In this document: piece after piece, positions 42,401 through 54,700 of the stretch
Position numbering within the stretch: position 1 is the stretch's first letter
How the letters are laid out: every line of letters starts with the position of its first letter
Source: Xiphophorus maculatus
Lineage: Eukaryota; Chordata; Actinopteri; Cyprinodontiformes; Poeciliidae
DNA length: 64,000 bases
Assembly (NCBI RefSeq): GCF_002775205.1
Contig: NC_036446.1
Location: 17,980,565-18,044,564 of the forward strand
Direction: 5' to 3'
Notes under the pieces: generated by a model
What the model was told of the DNA's origin: nothing
What the model saw: only the letters and a program-made list of their open reading frames with translations
The model's database searches: none
Made by a program: the position numbers and the translations under genes

Positions 42401-45400
42401 AATGGGATGGGTGCATGTTAAGATGTCGATTTGAAAGTGTTGGATGTGGTGTTGCTTCCCAGTGTGTTTGCATATCAGTAAGTGTCTTTCAGAGCATTAT
42501 TGTAATAGTCGTACCAACAGTGAGTTCATGCAAGATCTCGCCCTTCAGAACTGTGAGGAATGAATTGACTGTCTGTTCAAACTTCTCAAAGAGAGTTAGT
42601 GTTTTTTTTCTAGCTGGCTGACTTGGCACACCCACATGGGAAGTGCTTTTGCTTAAAAAGAAACTTAAACATAAACTAAAAGTTCATGGTTCATGTTTTT
42701 ATCTGCCACTTTTGCTCACTTGTTTCATATTGATGCAATTAATAAATGTTATGGACACATCATAATTATATTATTGCTTTTGTGGCTTGTTATGATGTCT
42801 GGTCCTGCAGACTTGTTTGCAGTACAAGCTCCCTTTGATCTGCTCTGGTGGGGGGTCCAAAGTTGTATGACCCGTATCTTTTGTATTAGCTTAAATCATG
42901 TATGACTCTCAGTCTGTTGGCTTCATTCTGACATAATAAATAGTCTGTTTAGTCCTGCTGCCTGCTCAGTTTATCTGCATCGCATAGACCTGATGAAATA
43001 ATTAGATATTTATTGCATGATCCTTTGGTGATTGCTTCAAGAAATATTTTTTCGACATTGAGATAAGCTAATACTTTTGGATTTGAGAAAATATGCAAAG
43101 CGCCAACGTCTGATATCATTTTAATCACTATGTCTTAAAGCTATGTTATTGTGCTGAGGGGGCCAAAAATCATACATTAAATAAAGTTTCAAACTGTTAA
43201 ACGGTCTCTTAAAGTAAATATTGCTCGGGTACTGTTAGCTCTTCTAACAGCTGGAGACTTTATTGTTCCGACATTGGATCATCAAGTGCTGCCATGTGTT
43301 ATTGTTGGCTGACTGAAGTATTATATATTTAAATAAATTTGTGTAGTTTGTCTTGCTTTTATTGGTAATAACATAAACATAACGAAAGTGGGGCTTTCTC
43401 AGTGCTTATTAGTTGGGGTTTAACCTTTTGAAAAAATAAATTGTGCAATCCTCCTGAGGAAAATTCACATTTTTAGCTTTTTGACAATTTACAGACTTAT
43501 TTCAGCTTGTCGCCCCAATACATTATAAGCCACTTTTCTCAGTTTTCCAATGTGGTTGGATATAGATTGCAGTGACCATCCATTTATTTAACAATGTAGT
43601 AAACAACATACTATAGTCATGATTTGGAGGGGAGAATCAAGGCTAAACACCTTTCTTACCCTGCAAATGTCATATTTTCTCTTTTCCCATGTTCATGTAT
43701 TGTATAAATAGCTGTTGTTGATGGATACCTGTTAACATATTGACAGATTCATGGAAAGGTCAGTGATTGATATGGGCAGTTTTGAAATTTGTAGACATTT
43801 GAAATGGCAGATTTGGATGCATGTGAATTTCAGATTACCATACTGTCCCTTTGTTCAGCATCTGCAAGGAGTTCTGCAAATTACTTTCAAGTGGCACTCT
43901 TGATTTTACCTCGATTTACAGGTACATTATAATGAATTAAAATATTCACTGAAACGTTATTTCAATTTAGGTGTGTCATATATGCACAGTGTCAAGCGAA
44001 TCAGTGTTTTTCTTAGTAAACATATTTGTCTGTTGCATGAAGCATGAAATTCTTCCAAGATCTCAATAAAAACCCATACAGTACATACATACAAAGAAAT
44101 AAGTCCATAATTTAGGGTTGCAAAATATGCTACAAAATTATTGTAATTCTGGCATTGCTACATGCCAGAACTACATTGTAAAGAACTACAGAGGGCAACT
44201 AGTGTTAGCTAATTATTAAAGTAATCTCCATTCAGGCTCTTCATGCACTTGCACTTAAACAATTTAACATTTAAAACTGCTGGACACTATCTATAAACAA
44301 GTGCTTCAATAAAATTTTGTTGTTGAGATAAAAAAAAAACCCCATCACTGGATAGACTACCCCATTATCTGGGATATATGTTTGCTATAACATGTGAAAT
44401 AAAGGAGTGGCAAAAAGCCATGGAAAATTATGACATCAGCTGAAATCTTTCAAGAATTAGAACACAATCCTGCCACGTAGCACAAATTAATATAAGCAGG
44501 TTTTGTCCAGTGTCAGTGTTTCCCAACTCTGTTCCTCAAGGCACACTGCATGTGTCCTTGCTTTAACCGGCCTGATTCAGATCATTGCACTTCAGCAAAA
44601 GCTTGTTAATCAGCCATCAATTGAAATCAGGTGGGTTGAAACAAGGAAACATCTAAAACTTGCTGGGGAGTGTGCCTCTAGGACCGGGGTTGGGAAACAC
44701 TGGTCTGTAAAATGGTGTCTCATTACCAACGTGTTGCATAAGAAACATCTCATAATTGGCAAAGCCAATTAGCATTCTCAAAACTTTCATAACTTGTTGT
44801 GCAAAACATTGGTGGCATTGGTTACCAAGGAAGGTTTCAGTGAAAACTGTTGGGAGCATAATCTGAAAGTGGAAAGAAAACCATGACACCATATCCTGAC
44901 CATGACCAGCAACTCCCTACAGGGTTTCAGACAGAGGATTAAAAATCAGAAGAGTTGCCAAAGAGCCAAGGACCCCTTGAGAAGAGCTTTGGAAAGACCT
45001 GGATTTAGCAGGCACACCCTATGTTTAGAGGTCAGGAGGCACTGCATATCTGCTCATGAACACCATATCAAAAGTAATGTTATAAATGTGAACATCGTGG
45101 AGTTTAACTTTCTTCACAATAAGAAACTTGCAAACTTCATAAAATTAAAATAAAGTACAAGGGATAAATGTACGGACACATTTTTGATTAAAATCTACTT
45201 CTGTTAACCAGGATAATGAAGATAAATGAAGAGTTTACCTTTCAGCAAGTGATGATCACACACACGAAGCTGGGAAAACTCAAATGGTGATAGAAAAAAA
45301 GGGAGAGAGAAGTGACTAAAATGGTTCAGCCAATCACCTGACCTGAATCCATAGATCAACTATAATCAGAACTAAAGCTCAGAGTTAAAAGAAAGGGCTG

Positions 45401-48400
45401 CAAAGACCTTGCAATTTGAAAAGTGTTGATGTGAAAGAAAAGGCTAGAGTAACTCCTGGGCAATGCAGGCCACTAGATTCTCCATACATGAAGTATCTTG
45501 AAGTTGTCATCTCCAAGAAAGGCTCATCTACTAAATAATTAATTTTCAGTTGGTGTGTTCAATACTTTTTGTCTTTCTCTGTGTATCTGTGCATGTGTGG
45601 ACTAGAAGGCTCGTCACCACCCTTTGGTGAGAATTTATTGTCATTGGCCCCTTTAGAAAAATATTTACTTAGCAAATTGGTTATATGTTTAATACTGATT
45701 TTACTTTCTTTACTTCAAGCATTTAAATAGAATTGATGCATCATAGAGTTATTGCCTTTATTCGCTGTGTTTTGTAGTTTGGATTCAGGCTTTTTGGTAA
45801 GAAACAGAATACAGTGGAGCAGTTTCTTCCTCTTTGTTTAGGCCAAATTGATACAAAGGGGAAGTCCACTGACTTCTTTTACTTTAGTCATATCTGTCGA
45901 TAAGGTACAGTATAACCAGAACATGATGGTGTTTGTGGTAATGCAAATTAATCCAAAGTTCATGGCAGGAAACATTTCAGTCCTAATAATTTTAGAAGTG
46001 GAATATGACATTCGGGATGCTGAAAGAAGCATTTTCCAAGGTTTTGCATCATTTGTTCAACCAGTCACTCTGACCTTTTTATTGTTCCAATGGGTTTTCT
46101 GTGCAACAATATCTAGATCTTGATAACTATTCCAGAATGAAATCTGAATAGACTCACCCTGATGTGTTTTGGTTTTCCTCATGCGTTTGAACGGGGCACG
46201 ACTTCACGGTTCTGTCATGGTTTTTACATATTTGACCTGCAGTTGTAATTCAAAGCCTTAAAGCTTCCTGATATTTATGATGTCATCACTTAGTTAATCT
46301 CCAGTACCATTTTCCATGCAAACTATTTCATCCTTTGCATATCATTTAGTGGACAATCAGTTTGGTTTTCTGATTACAAGTGAGTCCAAATGGGTTTCCC
46401 CACATCGAATCAGATGCTTACAATTGCTCTTAATGCTAAATTGAAGAATTTACCCACTTCAGTTTTTCTTGCGTTCATATCAACCCACGTTTCTTTCAGA
46501 ACCAGAAAGTCCAACAGAACAAGTTGCTAAATCAGTATCAGAAATAAATTTACACAGATTCCTTTTTGATGGATTTTCTCTCTATGTTCAATCAATCTTA
46601 ATATTCTGGGATCTAAAAAACGTGGAGAGGCAATATCTATCAATTTGTTCCAGCATAGTCCAACTGTGTGCATAGCCGGGCCAAAATCAGGTTAGGGGCT
46701 GACGTCTGTATTACGTAAACTGGCAGAGTCCACTGGGGGTCTCTTCACCATGTATGGTGAAGAGACGATGTTGGCTGATTTAATCAACCACAACAGCTGT
46801 TAGATAAATCAGGAAGATAAACTGAAGTTTTTTTTCTTTTACTGCTATAATCAAGAAAGATGAAGAACTTTTCCTCTGTGGGTTTTTCACTTGTGCTTGA
46901 AAATATGTAACATCACACAATTCAGAGATAAATTATTAGTTTTATTCAGCCTGAGTCAAATATGTGTGTGTTGACTTGTTCTGTCAGTAGAGCTCTATTC
47001 TTCAACTTTGTCTAAGTCAGAAAATAAGAAGCGCAATAAAAAGCACCTGTTGAAGATGTCTTCATATAAATGCTAAGACTCTGAAACAAGAATCAGATTT
47101 TTAAAAATTTTTATGTGATATTAAATATAGCCTACAGCTAAAAACATTGTCAGGAATATTTATGTGGTTTTCTTGTCTTCTAATTTGCACTGCTTAACTG
47201 TACCAAGCCCTTCTATATCCTGTCAAACTGGATTTTTTTTTTCCTTTTAAACATTTGTCATGACCTTCAACAACTTTTGTTCTTCTTGTTTCTGTGTCTT
47301 CTGCCCATAAGAGGAATAAATAAATAAACATCATTATCTCTTTGCACTTCATTCCCCTTTGTTTTTTGCTGGCGGATGTGCAAATTAGCGTGCTTCTTTT
47401 TCAGGTCTGGATTCCATTATCCTCACTTATGGGGGTTCTTTATAGTTATCGTGGGGGTAGTGTTTGAAAACGGGGCTTGTTTTAATACACGAGTGCAGGC
47501 TTGTGGAATGTGAGGAATTTTGTCATTTAGTTTCATCTGTGGTTGAAAATTAGAACAGGGAGCACTCAGTCCATATGTTTTTAATTAGAGGAGCTGTAAA
47601 GAGCCAAAACATGAAATGGTCAGACAGATTGGTGTCCTGCTATCACCGTGTCATATTTGGACATGTTACACTTGACTAATCTGATGAGCAAAACAAGACC
47701 AACGGTGCAGTGAATAGTGACTTTAAGATTTCTGCTTTTTTGTTGTTGTTTTTTTTTAGCTTTTTTGCCATTGTAATAATTTTTCAAATAATTAAACATA
47801 ATTTAATATCACACAAAGATGACCAGAGTATATGCAGAATGAGGTTTTCAGTTCAAATAGTTAAAATTATCACAGCACGTATACAAGGTTTGCTAATGGA
47901 GGAAAAAGTATGCTGTTGCAGAAAATCTGTTTATCTGCCGTCATTGGTGGCTATGCTAATTAGCTTGATGATTCACGACAGGCTCCGTTGTGGGAATGGA
48001 GCTATAGTGCAGCAGAGCAAGCGCAGGGTGTGAGCAGTGCATACATGAGCATGATTGACAGTGCTAAGACCCTCCTCCTGGTTCTGATGGGTTGTTTCAG
48101 ACTGGGCGTCGTGTATTTCTGCAGGACGACAGGGAGAAGGCAGAGGAGCTGGATTTATTATTTATTATTCCACAGATTAACTTATATTATACTGTCATGA
48201 CATTGTGACAATTTTAACAAATATGTAAATAGAATATTTTTTATAAAAGTCTTCTATTGCACTTCAAGGCAACATAACTTTAAAAAAATTATGGAGGGTT
48301 AAATAATAAGGATTCTGATTAAAACCTTCCTGAATTTGCTAGGAAGGTTTATTTTTTTATTTTTTGAAAAATAATTATTTTTTTTACCTTGAATTGAAAT

Positions 48401-51400
48401 TTTTTTGCAAACTTTCAGAATCCAGGATTCTTTAGTAATCCTGTATTAACTACAATTATTCTTTGCATCCCAGTTGCTGAATTTTCTTCAGTTCATGCCA
48501 CCCTGTGTTAAGGCGTTCTTTGAGCTTTGTTGTCTAGCTTTTGCCAGCCTAGTTGAGATTCTTATTAAAATGAAATGTTTTCTGTTTGCAGGTTTATGTT
48601 TCTGTGTGAATCTAAATATTTGAGTTGACCGAAAGCATGAGCGCAGGAATGTATGTTTACTATTAAACCAAGGGGATCACAAACCTTAACTTTCATAGTG
48701 ATTGATTTGCCCTCCCATGTGGAGTTCTAGGTTTCAAGGACCCGTTGACAGCAGGCCTGAGGTCCCGGATGGCTGCAGTCCTCAGACCTTGTTTCATTCT
48801 GTTGATGTGTAGCTGCTCAATTTCCGGTTGTTGTGGCGACTCTGCCTCCCGTCTGTGTTGTATCTAATCTCTGTTCATACTGTAACACTTGGACTTCATA
48901 AGGAATCTGCTGGGAGATTGCTGCATCATGGCTTGAGTTATGAGAGCTAAAACGTTTTCAGCGGCCAAGCATCCAGTGCCAACAGTGGATATGTAACACT
49001 TACCATGGTGTCCTGATTTATTTCTAAAAAACCTTGACCAGTGCTAACGCCTAGAAAGGTTGCACATGGACGTTTACTTAAGAGGCTGATGTTGCAAACA
49101 TTACATGATGGGTAGATTTTTAAAGCAAGAATTTGTCCAAACTTGCCTACACATTAACTTTTTTAATAATAGGCAACCTTCAATTGTTTATCTTGCAATG
49201 ACATAAATACAGCTGTTAGAAATATTAGATTTTCCAACTGGCCAATTGTATTATTGATATTCCTAGGGTTAATGCCCAATACTTGATAGATGACATTATC
49301 CAAAATAGTCCAAGGGCTAAGCAATTGCAATATCCAACCAGTAATCTTGCAATAATGATTATTATTTGATATATTGTGAGCCTCTAATATATCAATCTGA
49401 ATTCACATAATGCTAGGTCTCCGATTTGTGAGCAGTGCAGCACAACAAGATGCTATAGGAAATGTGTGTTTTTCCAAGTGTTTAGCCAATATTATTTTTT
49501 TCAACCTCAGATCAGATCATTGCTAATTTCTTTCAGTGAGCAGAAAGGAGCTGGCTGAAGTTGAGACATTTCAGGTGACTGGCATGCTTCATCATGCTTC
49601 AGACATATGTTCTGGCTTGCACAGCAGTACAAAGGACAGAGATTCCCTTGTACAAATGATTACATTAGCACCCTTTTCCTTGCAACACACGGATTGTTCT
49701 CTCACTGGCTGTCCTTTAAGGTCTGTCTGTAGTTTTTTGACTGACACAAGGCCGTAGTGTTGGTCGCAGACACACATCCTTGGTTATCAGCTCAGTATGA
49801 TTAAATGATGACAAGTACCATTTAACTTTGGTGAATTTTTTTGGGAAGAGAACATCTAATGTCCAAAGCATCTACAAATAGGAACACAGTATTAACACAA
49901 GAAGCTCACTGCAGCTCACTGCAAATAGTTTAGTGCCAGACTGCTCATGTTATTTTTCTTGACAGTTTCCCTCTCACTTCCTGATGTAAACTGTTGTTAC
50001 ATCTCCAATACAAATTTGATTGACTTTTTTATTTGGTTCTAATAAAAAGGCTTTAGACTACAAATGTTCCTTGAATGTGGTATTCTCTGTTTTTATTTGA
50101 CTGTTTTATTTTCTGTTATACTGGTGATTCTGATTTCATGGTTTGAAATCAGAATTTATAGTTTGCCTAAACAAAAATGTATTTATAGATCAAGTCATCT
50201 CGGTTAAATAAATTCTTTTATCGGCCACATGTATGCAGTTTCTGTCTGTGTCTCTTTGGGAGACTTTTTTTTTTTTTGCAATGAACAAAAATTGCTTCCA
50301 AACTGACAGAGTGAAGAGAAGTTTAAGATAACATCAAAATGAAGTCATTGAATTTTTTCTCCTAATTAGATAAATATCCTTTCAAATTGGCCTTCAACAT
50401 TGCTAAATAAGAATGCTGCGGTAATACATCAACCTCTAAATAGATATGTTGACATGAATTATGTATTTGTCATTTAGATGTAGGAGTTTTGCAAGCCCTA
50501 GCCATATGATGTGCATTGGGAATTGATTACAGAGTTGATTTGGAGGCAAATATTTCAAGGTTCAAACCTCCAAATCTGAGATGCTAAATGTGAAGCTTAT
50601 TACACCTGTTTTGGTTGCCAGTTTAGTTGCTAACTAAACAGGGACATTTTAAAAGTTTTTGTTACCTAGATCTGAGCAGTGGTGTGTTTTACAGAGCAGA
50701 TGAACTCATTATTTCTAATATTTTTTTTGAATGCTTCCTAAGGTAACAAGGTGTAGAAATTGGAATAAAAAGGTCAATGTTCAAGTTGTGATTTTAAGGC
50801 TTTGGAATGAAGAGGTTGGTGTTTTTTTTTTCTCATTTCTGTTTTTGTTTTGTGACTCATGATCTGCTTTGTATTAGTTCCAAGTCTTGGTCTTGTCCAC
50901 ATTCCATATGAAACATCTTGATATGCTCAGTCACACCCTCTTAAGTTATGTTCTCAACAACTTGTAGCCTTTCACAGTTCCTTTTTGCAGCTTAAAATAA
51001 TTGAAAAGAAACTTCCTTGAAAGTGAGAAGTGAAATCAAATTTGCAAGTACAGTAGTTTAATTAATCATAGAAGGCAATGGACAGCTTCTATAAAAAGAG
51101 TTACCCGGAAAACTCAAGGCTTGTCTGGATTTTTCTTCTAAGCTTTGCAAAAGCAGAAGGAATAAAGTTCTGCTTACTTTCATTTAACCTGACTATTATT
51201 GTTTATGTGTTTTTTATTAATGCAAATTATTTATATTGTAGATATTTGTTGTCCAAATTTTTTATTCAATAAAAATATGATGTGGGGAGACTTTCTATAG
51301 AAGTTAAGAGTCTCAAATGACTTTCTGCTACCATAGAAAGTCTCACCACACCACTTAGAAGTTACAATTAAAATATTAGTCACAATATCGAATGAAAAAT

Positions 51401-51797
51401 AAAATAATTGTTTACATTTCTGTTTATTTTGTCATCAAAACTTTTGTTACTTTTTACAATAACTTCATTTTTAAGTCAAAACCGCTAACTTCTCAAATCT
51501 TAAGTATATGAACAAAGACGAGTAATTTTTAAATATTAAAATATAATCACCAACTAATACTAAAGTACTAAACACTTACATTAATGTGACAAATGTTTGC
51601 AGAAGCGTCTTTGCAGTGACATCTTTTCTCCCTGTGAAAAAAGATGTTTTTTACAGTAACTGGGTAGTTTTCATCTGTACCTGTTTGACAGATATTTGTC
51701 TGTTTCTGCAGGATCAGGAGAAGGATGTGGGAAGATCATTCAGCGGTTTCCAAAGACAGACTGGGAAGGAACTGCCTTTCCTCAAGGGGTGGAGATG
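36422..51797 (+). CDS. sbf2: SET-binding factor 2 / myotubularin-related 13, first two coding exons
   Basis: SBF2 (MTMR13) is a very large pseudophosphatase with an N-terminal DENN module that acts on Rab GTPases in endosomal traffic; human mutations cause CMT4B2 neuropathy. Exon 1 is 36422-36476 ([18 protein letters not shown] plus one base) and exon 2 is 51712-51797 ([18 protein letters not shown] through PQGVEM). Together they encode exactly 47 residues, the start of the upstream DENN domain. The VVGYD, KIIQRFP and FPQG blocks fit SBF2 better than the paralogue SBF1, which has VLVAFGP at the same place. Exon 2 ends in phase 0 before GTGAGT. The next exon, which should begin with FCQP, was not found, so it must lie right of the window. 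The ATG context AGACATGG is good. The intron between the two exons is 15.2 kb. Position next to adm agrees with vertebrate synteny. Confidence 0.93.
36477..39180 (+). other. 5' part of sbf2 intron 1
   Basis: No exon was seen. The first 400 bases are CpG-bearing, as expected next to a promoter. A perfect inverted repeat lies at 38024-38063. Open frames such as that at 38044-38436 lack family features. Confidence 0.5.
38024..38063. repeat. Perfect 17-bp inverted repeat
   Basis: ATTGATTTATTTCTGTT (38024-38040) is followed by a six-base spacer TGTGTG and its exact reverse complement (38047-38063). The DNA or RNA could form a hairpin. It is too short for a usual pre-miRNA. Confidence 0.9.
39201..39389 (+). 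CDS. Arginine-rich 62-residue open frame of unknown origin
   Basis: I do not recognise this protein. It is 62 residues with 21 Arg and 6 Lys, concentrated in RRRR clusters, and ends GRAPFGTI before TAA. The DNA at about 39228-39390 is strikingly CpG- and GC-rich, unlike the AT-rich intron around it. Two nearer-upstream ATGs at 39193 and 39197 read straight into stops, so 39201 is the only useful start in this frame, and an in-frame TGA precedes it. No splice partner is evident. Arg-rich tails occur in viral capsid or core proteins, protamine-like proteins and nucleolar proteins, and such a compositional match proves nothing. The stop lies about 10 bases before the first unit of a satellite array. 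It could be a captured gene fragment, a transposon or viral relic, or non-coding. Confidence 0.3.
   Translation: MNTRKFRKKFSRGLPRRGRGVRARRRRATNRRRRQRTPRRKQWHAENRKNVKRGGRAPFGTI
39395..41060. repeat. Satellite array, ~129-bp unit, about 13 copies
   Basis: The landmark AAGGCTTTTATTTT (or a near variant) recurs at about 39399, 39527, 39656, 39785, 39911, 40037, 40166, 40291, 40420, 40549, 40678, 40806 and 40936, so the period is 125-130 bases, mostly 129 or 126. Two unit types exist: one with CATTTCAAAGGGCCAAACTA, the other with CTCCATTTTAAAGTTCC (39.66-40.29 kb). A rare variant with CCCATGCGTAATAGTCC appears near 39455 and again near 40735, about ten units apart. Each unit carries AATAAA on both strands. 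A long minus-strand frame stays open only because the common periods are multiples of three. Confidence 0.93.
41061..41890. mobile_element. Unclassified CpG-bearing element next to the satellite
   Basis: This stretch has more CpG and a different texture from the flanking intron. It contains blocks I associate with dispersed fish repeats (AATAGCTGGAATGGCGTGAA, GTTTTGATACCTCTTTTGTA, GCGGTATGAGCCGCATTAAC) and ends in AATAATAATAATAAAGAAAC and a CCTGCCATTGC / GCATGGCAGG inverted repeat (about 41866-41889). It is probably a non-autonomous DNA transposon. No coding frame was trusted, and its left limit against the satellite is arbitrary. Confidence 0.45.
41900..44500 (+). other. sbf2 intron 1, no feature seen
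   Basis: This AT-rich intronic DNA has short chance open frames only. No exon with the expected SBF2 sequence was found and no transposon was recognised. Confidence 0.5.
44514..44702. mobile_element. hAT-like MITE with CAGTGTTTCCCAAC termini
   Basis: The element starts CAGTGTTTCCCAACTCTG and ends GGTTGGGAAACACTG, which are inverted copies of each other. It is about 190 bp and has no coding capacity. The CAG...CTG termini and size fit a non-autonomous hAT element. Eight-base target duplications are not preserved. A second copy lies at 57251. Confidence 0.7.
44850..45560 (+). mobile_element. Decayed Tc1-like transposon relic
   Basis: Plus-strand blocks match the early part of a fish Tc1-like transposase gene: AGAAGAGTTGCCAAAGAGCC, AAGGACCCCTTGAGAAGAGC, TTTGGAAAGACCTGGATTTA and GCAGGCACACCCTATG. 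The later part is scrambled. Stop codons and frameshifts make it inactive. A GTGTGTTCAATACTTTTTGT block near 45552 resembles the outer end of such elements. Confidence 0.65.
46739..46766. repeat. 12-bp inverted repeat with 4-base loop
   Basis: GTCTCTTCACCA, loop TGTA, then TGGTGAAGAGAC. It is a perfect hairpin in intron DNA with no known role. Confidence 0.85.
47880..48140. repeat. Probable dispersed repeat
   Basis: The segment contains GATTGACAGTGCTAAGACCC and TCCTCCTGGTTCTGATGGGT, which resemble blocks of a common fish repeat. It has more GC than its flanks. Class and exact limits were not determined. Confidence 0.35.
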
Positions 51798-54700
51798 GTG
51801 AGTTTTAACAACTTTAATAATTACTCAAAATTACTGAAAATGGCATGAAAATGGCATTCTGTTATTAATTGTTTTTTTGGAAAGGTTCAATATTAAATTA
51901 TTGGCCATGAAAGGCTAAGAATACACCATAGTCCTACATCTCTCTGTGTGTTTTCAATCAAAGTAAAAGAATGACATTTGATACATTTGTCCTTTGGCGC
52001 TTGAGCTGTAGACTTTGGCATTTCATGTTACAGTTACAGTCATCACTGTTTTTCTGAATTTGATTTTTTTCTCATCTCATGCTCATTAACCAAGGACAGT
52101 TTACTCACATTCACGTTTCACTTTATACCCAACTTAGCTGGTATTTTTCCATCTTCTTTAGTGACACAGTGAACAGAAATACTTGCCTGTTTTAGTTTGG
52201 CCCCTCCTCATCTGACTGGAGACTCCGTGGGGTCTTTGACAGGAGGTCTGTTAGTCTGTTATCCTTACATGGACAATCCAATAGATATAGAAAATATTTT
52301 CTTATCAGGGATGGGAAAAACTGTCAGTCCCAGGAGAAGCATTCATAGTTGACAGGATCACACTGCCCAGGACATTAGCACCTTCCTTATATCTGTTTTT
52401 GTTCGTTTAAACTTAGCACTACTGATAAGCTCTTAATGACTTAGCAAACTGGTTTGGGACTCAGCGAGGAAAATGAAAGTGGGCAAAAGTTTTTTTACAT
52501 TTTGTTCATTGATTATCCATACAGTTTCTATTTTTGCACACTCTGTACAACTTGGCCAGTGAATGAATATTCTTTTCCTTGTGCTTTTTTTGGTTGTTTA
52601 AAATGCTACTATTGCTTTAAAGTGATTATCAGTATTCAAGTTTCACATTTGTAAGGTCTGACAGCAATGTGTAGCATGTGCGTGAATTTGTTTGGAGAGA
52701 GGAAATATCAAATTTAAAGTATGATAAGAACAATGTATGATGCATCATGCTAGCTAGCTACACCAAAAGTTAGTAAACCAAAGCAGCTAAATTTGTCAAC
52801 ACTAAAGACTGTCAACACCTTTCTTTCTGCTTGGCAGCAATCTACTCATAAATCTTCATAGTAGCAAGGAAACACACACAAAATAAGTACCGTAGATGTG
52901 ATGAGAGGCAACCATTGAAATGGGGGATGCCTGATAAAAAGCTTTCATCTCAATTTGTCATTATTTTTATGGTTGTCTTATATTGTTTTGCTTCAAGTTG
53001 AAGAGACGGGCAGTAATATCAAGCTGTCCTTTCCCAACATTAGAGATTTATGCCATGTTTGACTCAACCATTTGTTCAAATCCCCACTATTCACATTTCC
53101 ACTATGTCCATAATTTAAGGAAACTTTGGTATCCATGGTTTTGCAACAACCCCCTCTTGCCCCCACCCACTTCAACTTCCCCGCAAAAAACAAAATAGAT
53201 GTTTGCTGGTATTTTTAGCACATAAAAGGAAAAACACAGCAGGGGGTTCATATGGCTTTGCAGAATTTCACAGCTGTGTCTGGAAAAAAGGAAACTCTTG
53301 TTAGATGTGTGGTTTATTGTCATGATTTGGGGAACATACCGTTCATGTTTAGATCATGTTGACACAGTTGTAGAGTTAGCTACATTATAGATTGTGTCAC
53401 TCTGTAGACATGGGTAAAAAAAACCTACTATATATTGTTTATACAGTGGTATTTATGAGACAGTTCAGAATAAATAAGGCTGTTATTCTGCCACAAATAT
53501 TCACTTAGTGACTGGGTGGTTGAGTGTCACGCAGGCATCTTCCAGTACAAGCCACTTCAGTCTGTTGGTGGCCATTAGGCATGTGTCTTGTTTTGTGCCG
53601 CTGCTTAGAGATGGACCGTGATGTATTGCACCACAATCAAAGCAGACAGACACTAACTGTGACAAGGACATTTTAAAATTTGGAATTAAAAAAATGCTCT
53701 CTGCTGTTATTTTGGGCACTGGATGTCTTTGCGATGTGGTTGGAATTCATTTGTTTTCTTCAATGAATTTGAGGGATGAATCAGGATGGCGCCACTCGCT
53801 CAGCATCATCCCTCAAGTATCTTGTCATGGTTTTCCTCTAAATATAGAAACCCTTCAACAAGTTTAGCTGAATCTATTGGTCTAGTGTTTCCAGATGTCA
53901 TCCGGGGCTGATGCATACCATTGGAAATTGGTGTGATGCTAAATTGAGAATAGTTCCCCTCAATGCAGGGCTGATCTTTTTAGCATTTTGTGTTAAATGT
54001 CATTTGCTTCTGATATGCATTATGTTTTTAAGAATATTTTAGGTTTTTGCAAAACATGCTAGTGATTATTTTGTGGTGAAGGTTAAATAGACATGAAGAA
54101 AATAAAACAAAAAGTACAAGAAGGGTTAGGCTTTTCTAGAAATGTTCTTTCCGGCTACGTGTTTTGTGACAAAATTTGGTTTAAAGCCAAATGACTGAAA
54201 TTCCTTCTTTGAAGCTTTAATGATGATACACCATGGTGTTTAACAGACCCACTTAGCAATTAGCATTTTGGATCTGTTTTGAGCTGGTATGTAAGCCATT
54301 ATTATTTGCAGATTTTCTCCACTCCATGAAAAAGAAAATGACTTTTTTTTTACAAACACATCTGTAGACAACAGTGGATCAAGCTGAGCACGAAAAGCAT
54401 TTTGTGGTCACAACAGGCCCCCAGCAAACTAAATAGCCACAGATGAGGAATGCACCAAGAAAAAGCGTTTACAACTTGTGCTCGGAAAAATGTGTTTCTA
54501 ATCTGTACAGGCAAGTGATGGTGATAGGAACCAGCTCAAATCCTCATCTGTTGTGGATGAGCCAGGTCTGTGGATGGAGGTCAGTGCTATGTGCACCTAG
54601 TAAATTTCCATCGCTTCACCCTCTAGCATCGATGCAGGGGTGCTATGTTTACTGTAAATTGTCAAGGGTTCACAGGAAGGCACCACTGTGGGGTCTTTGG

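Larger units (their letters stand above)
45560..51711 (+). other. 3' part of sbf2 intron 1
   Basis: No exon was found before 51712. A perfect palindrome lies at 46739-46766. A less AT-rich block at 47340-47640 and a repeat-like block at 47880-48140 (with GTGCTAAGACCCTCCTCCTG) stand out. A worn copy of the GCTGCACAAT-type MITE seems to end near 49390. The rest is AT-rich with nothing recognised. Confidence 0.5.
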
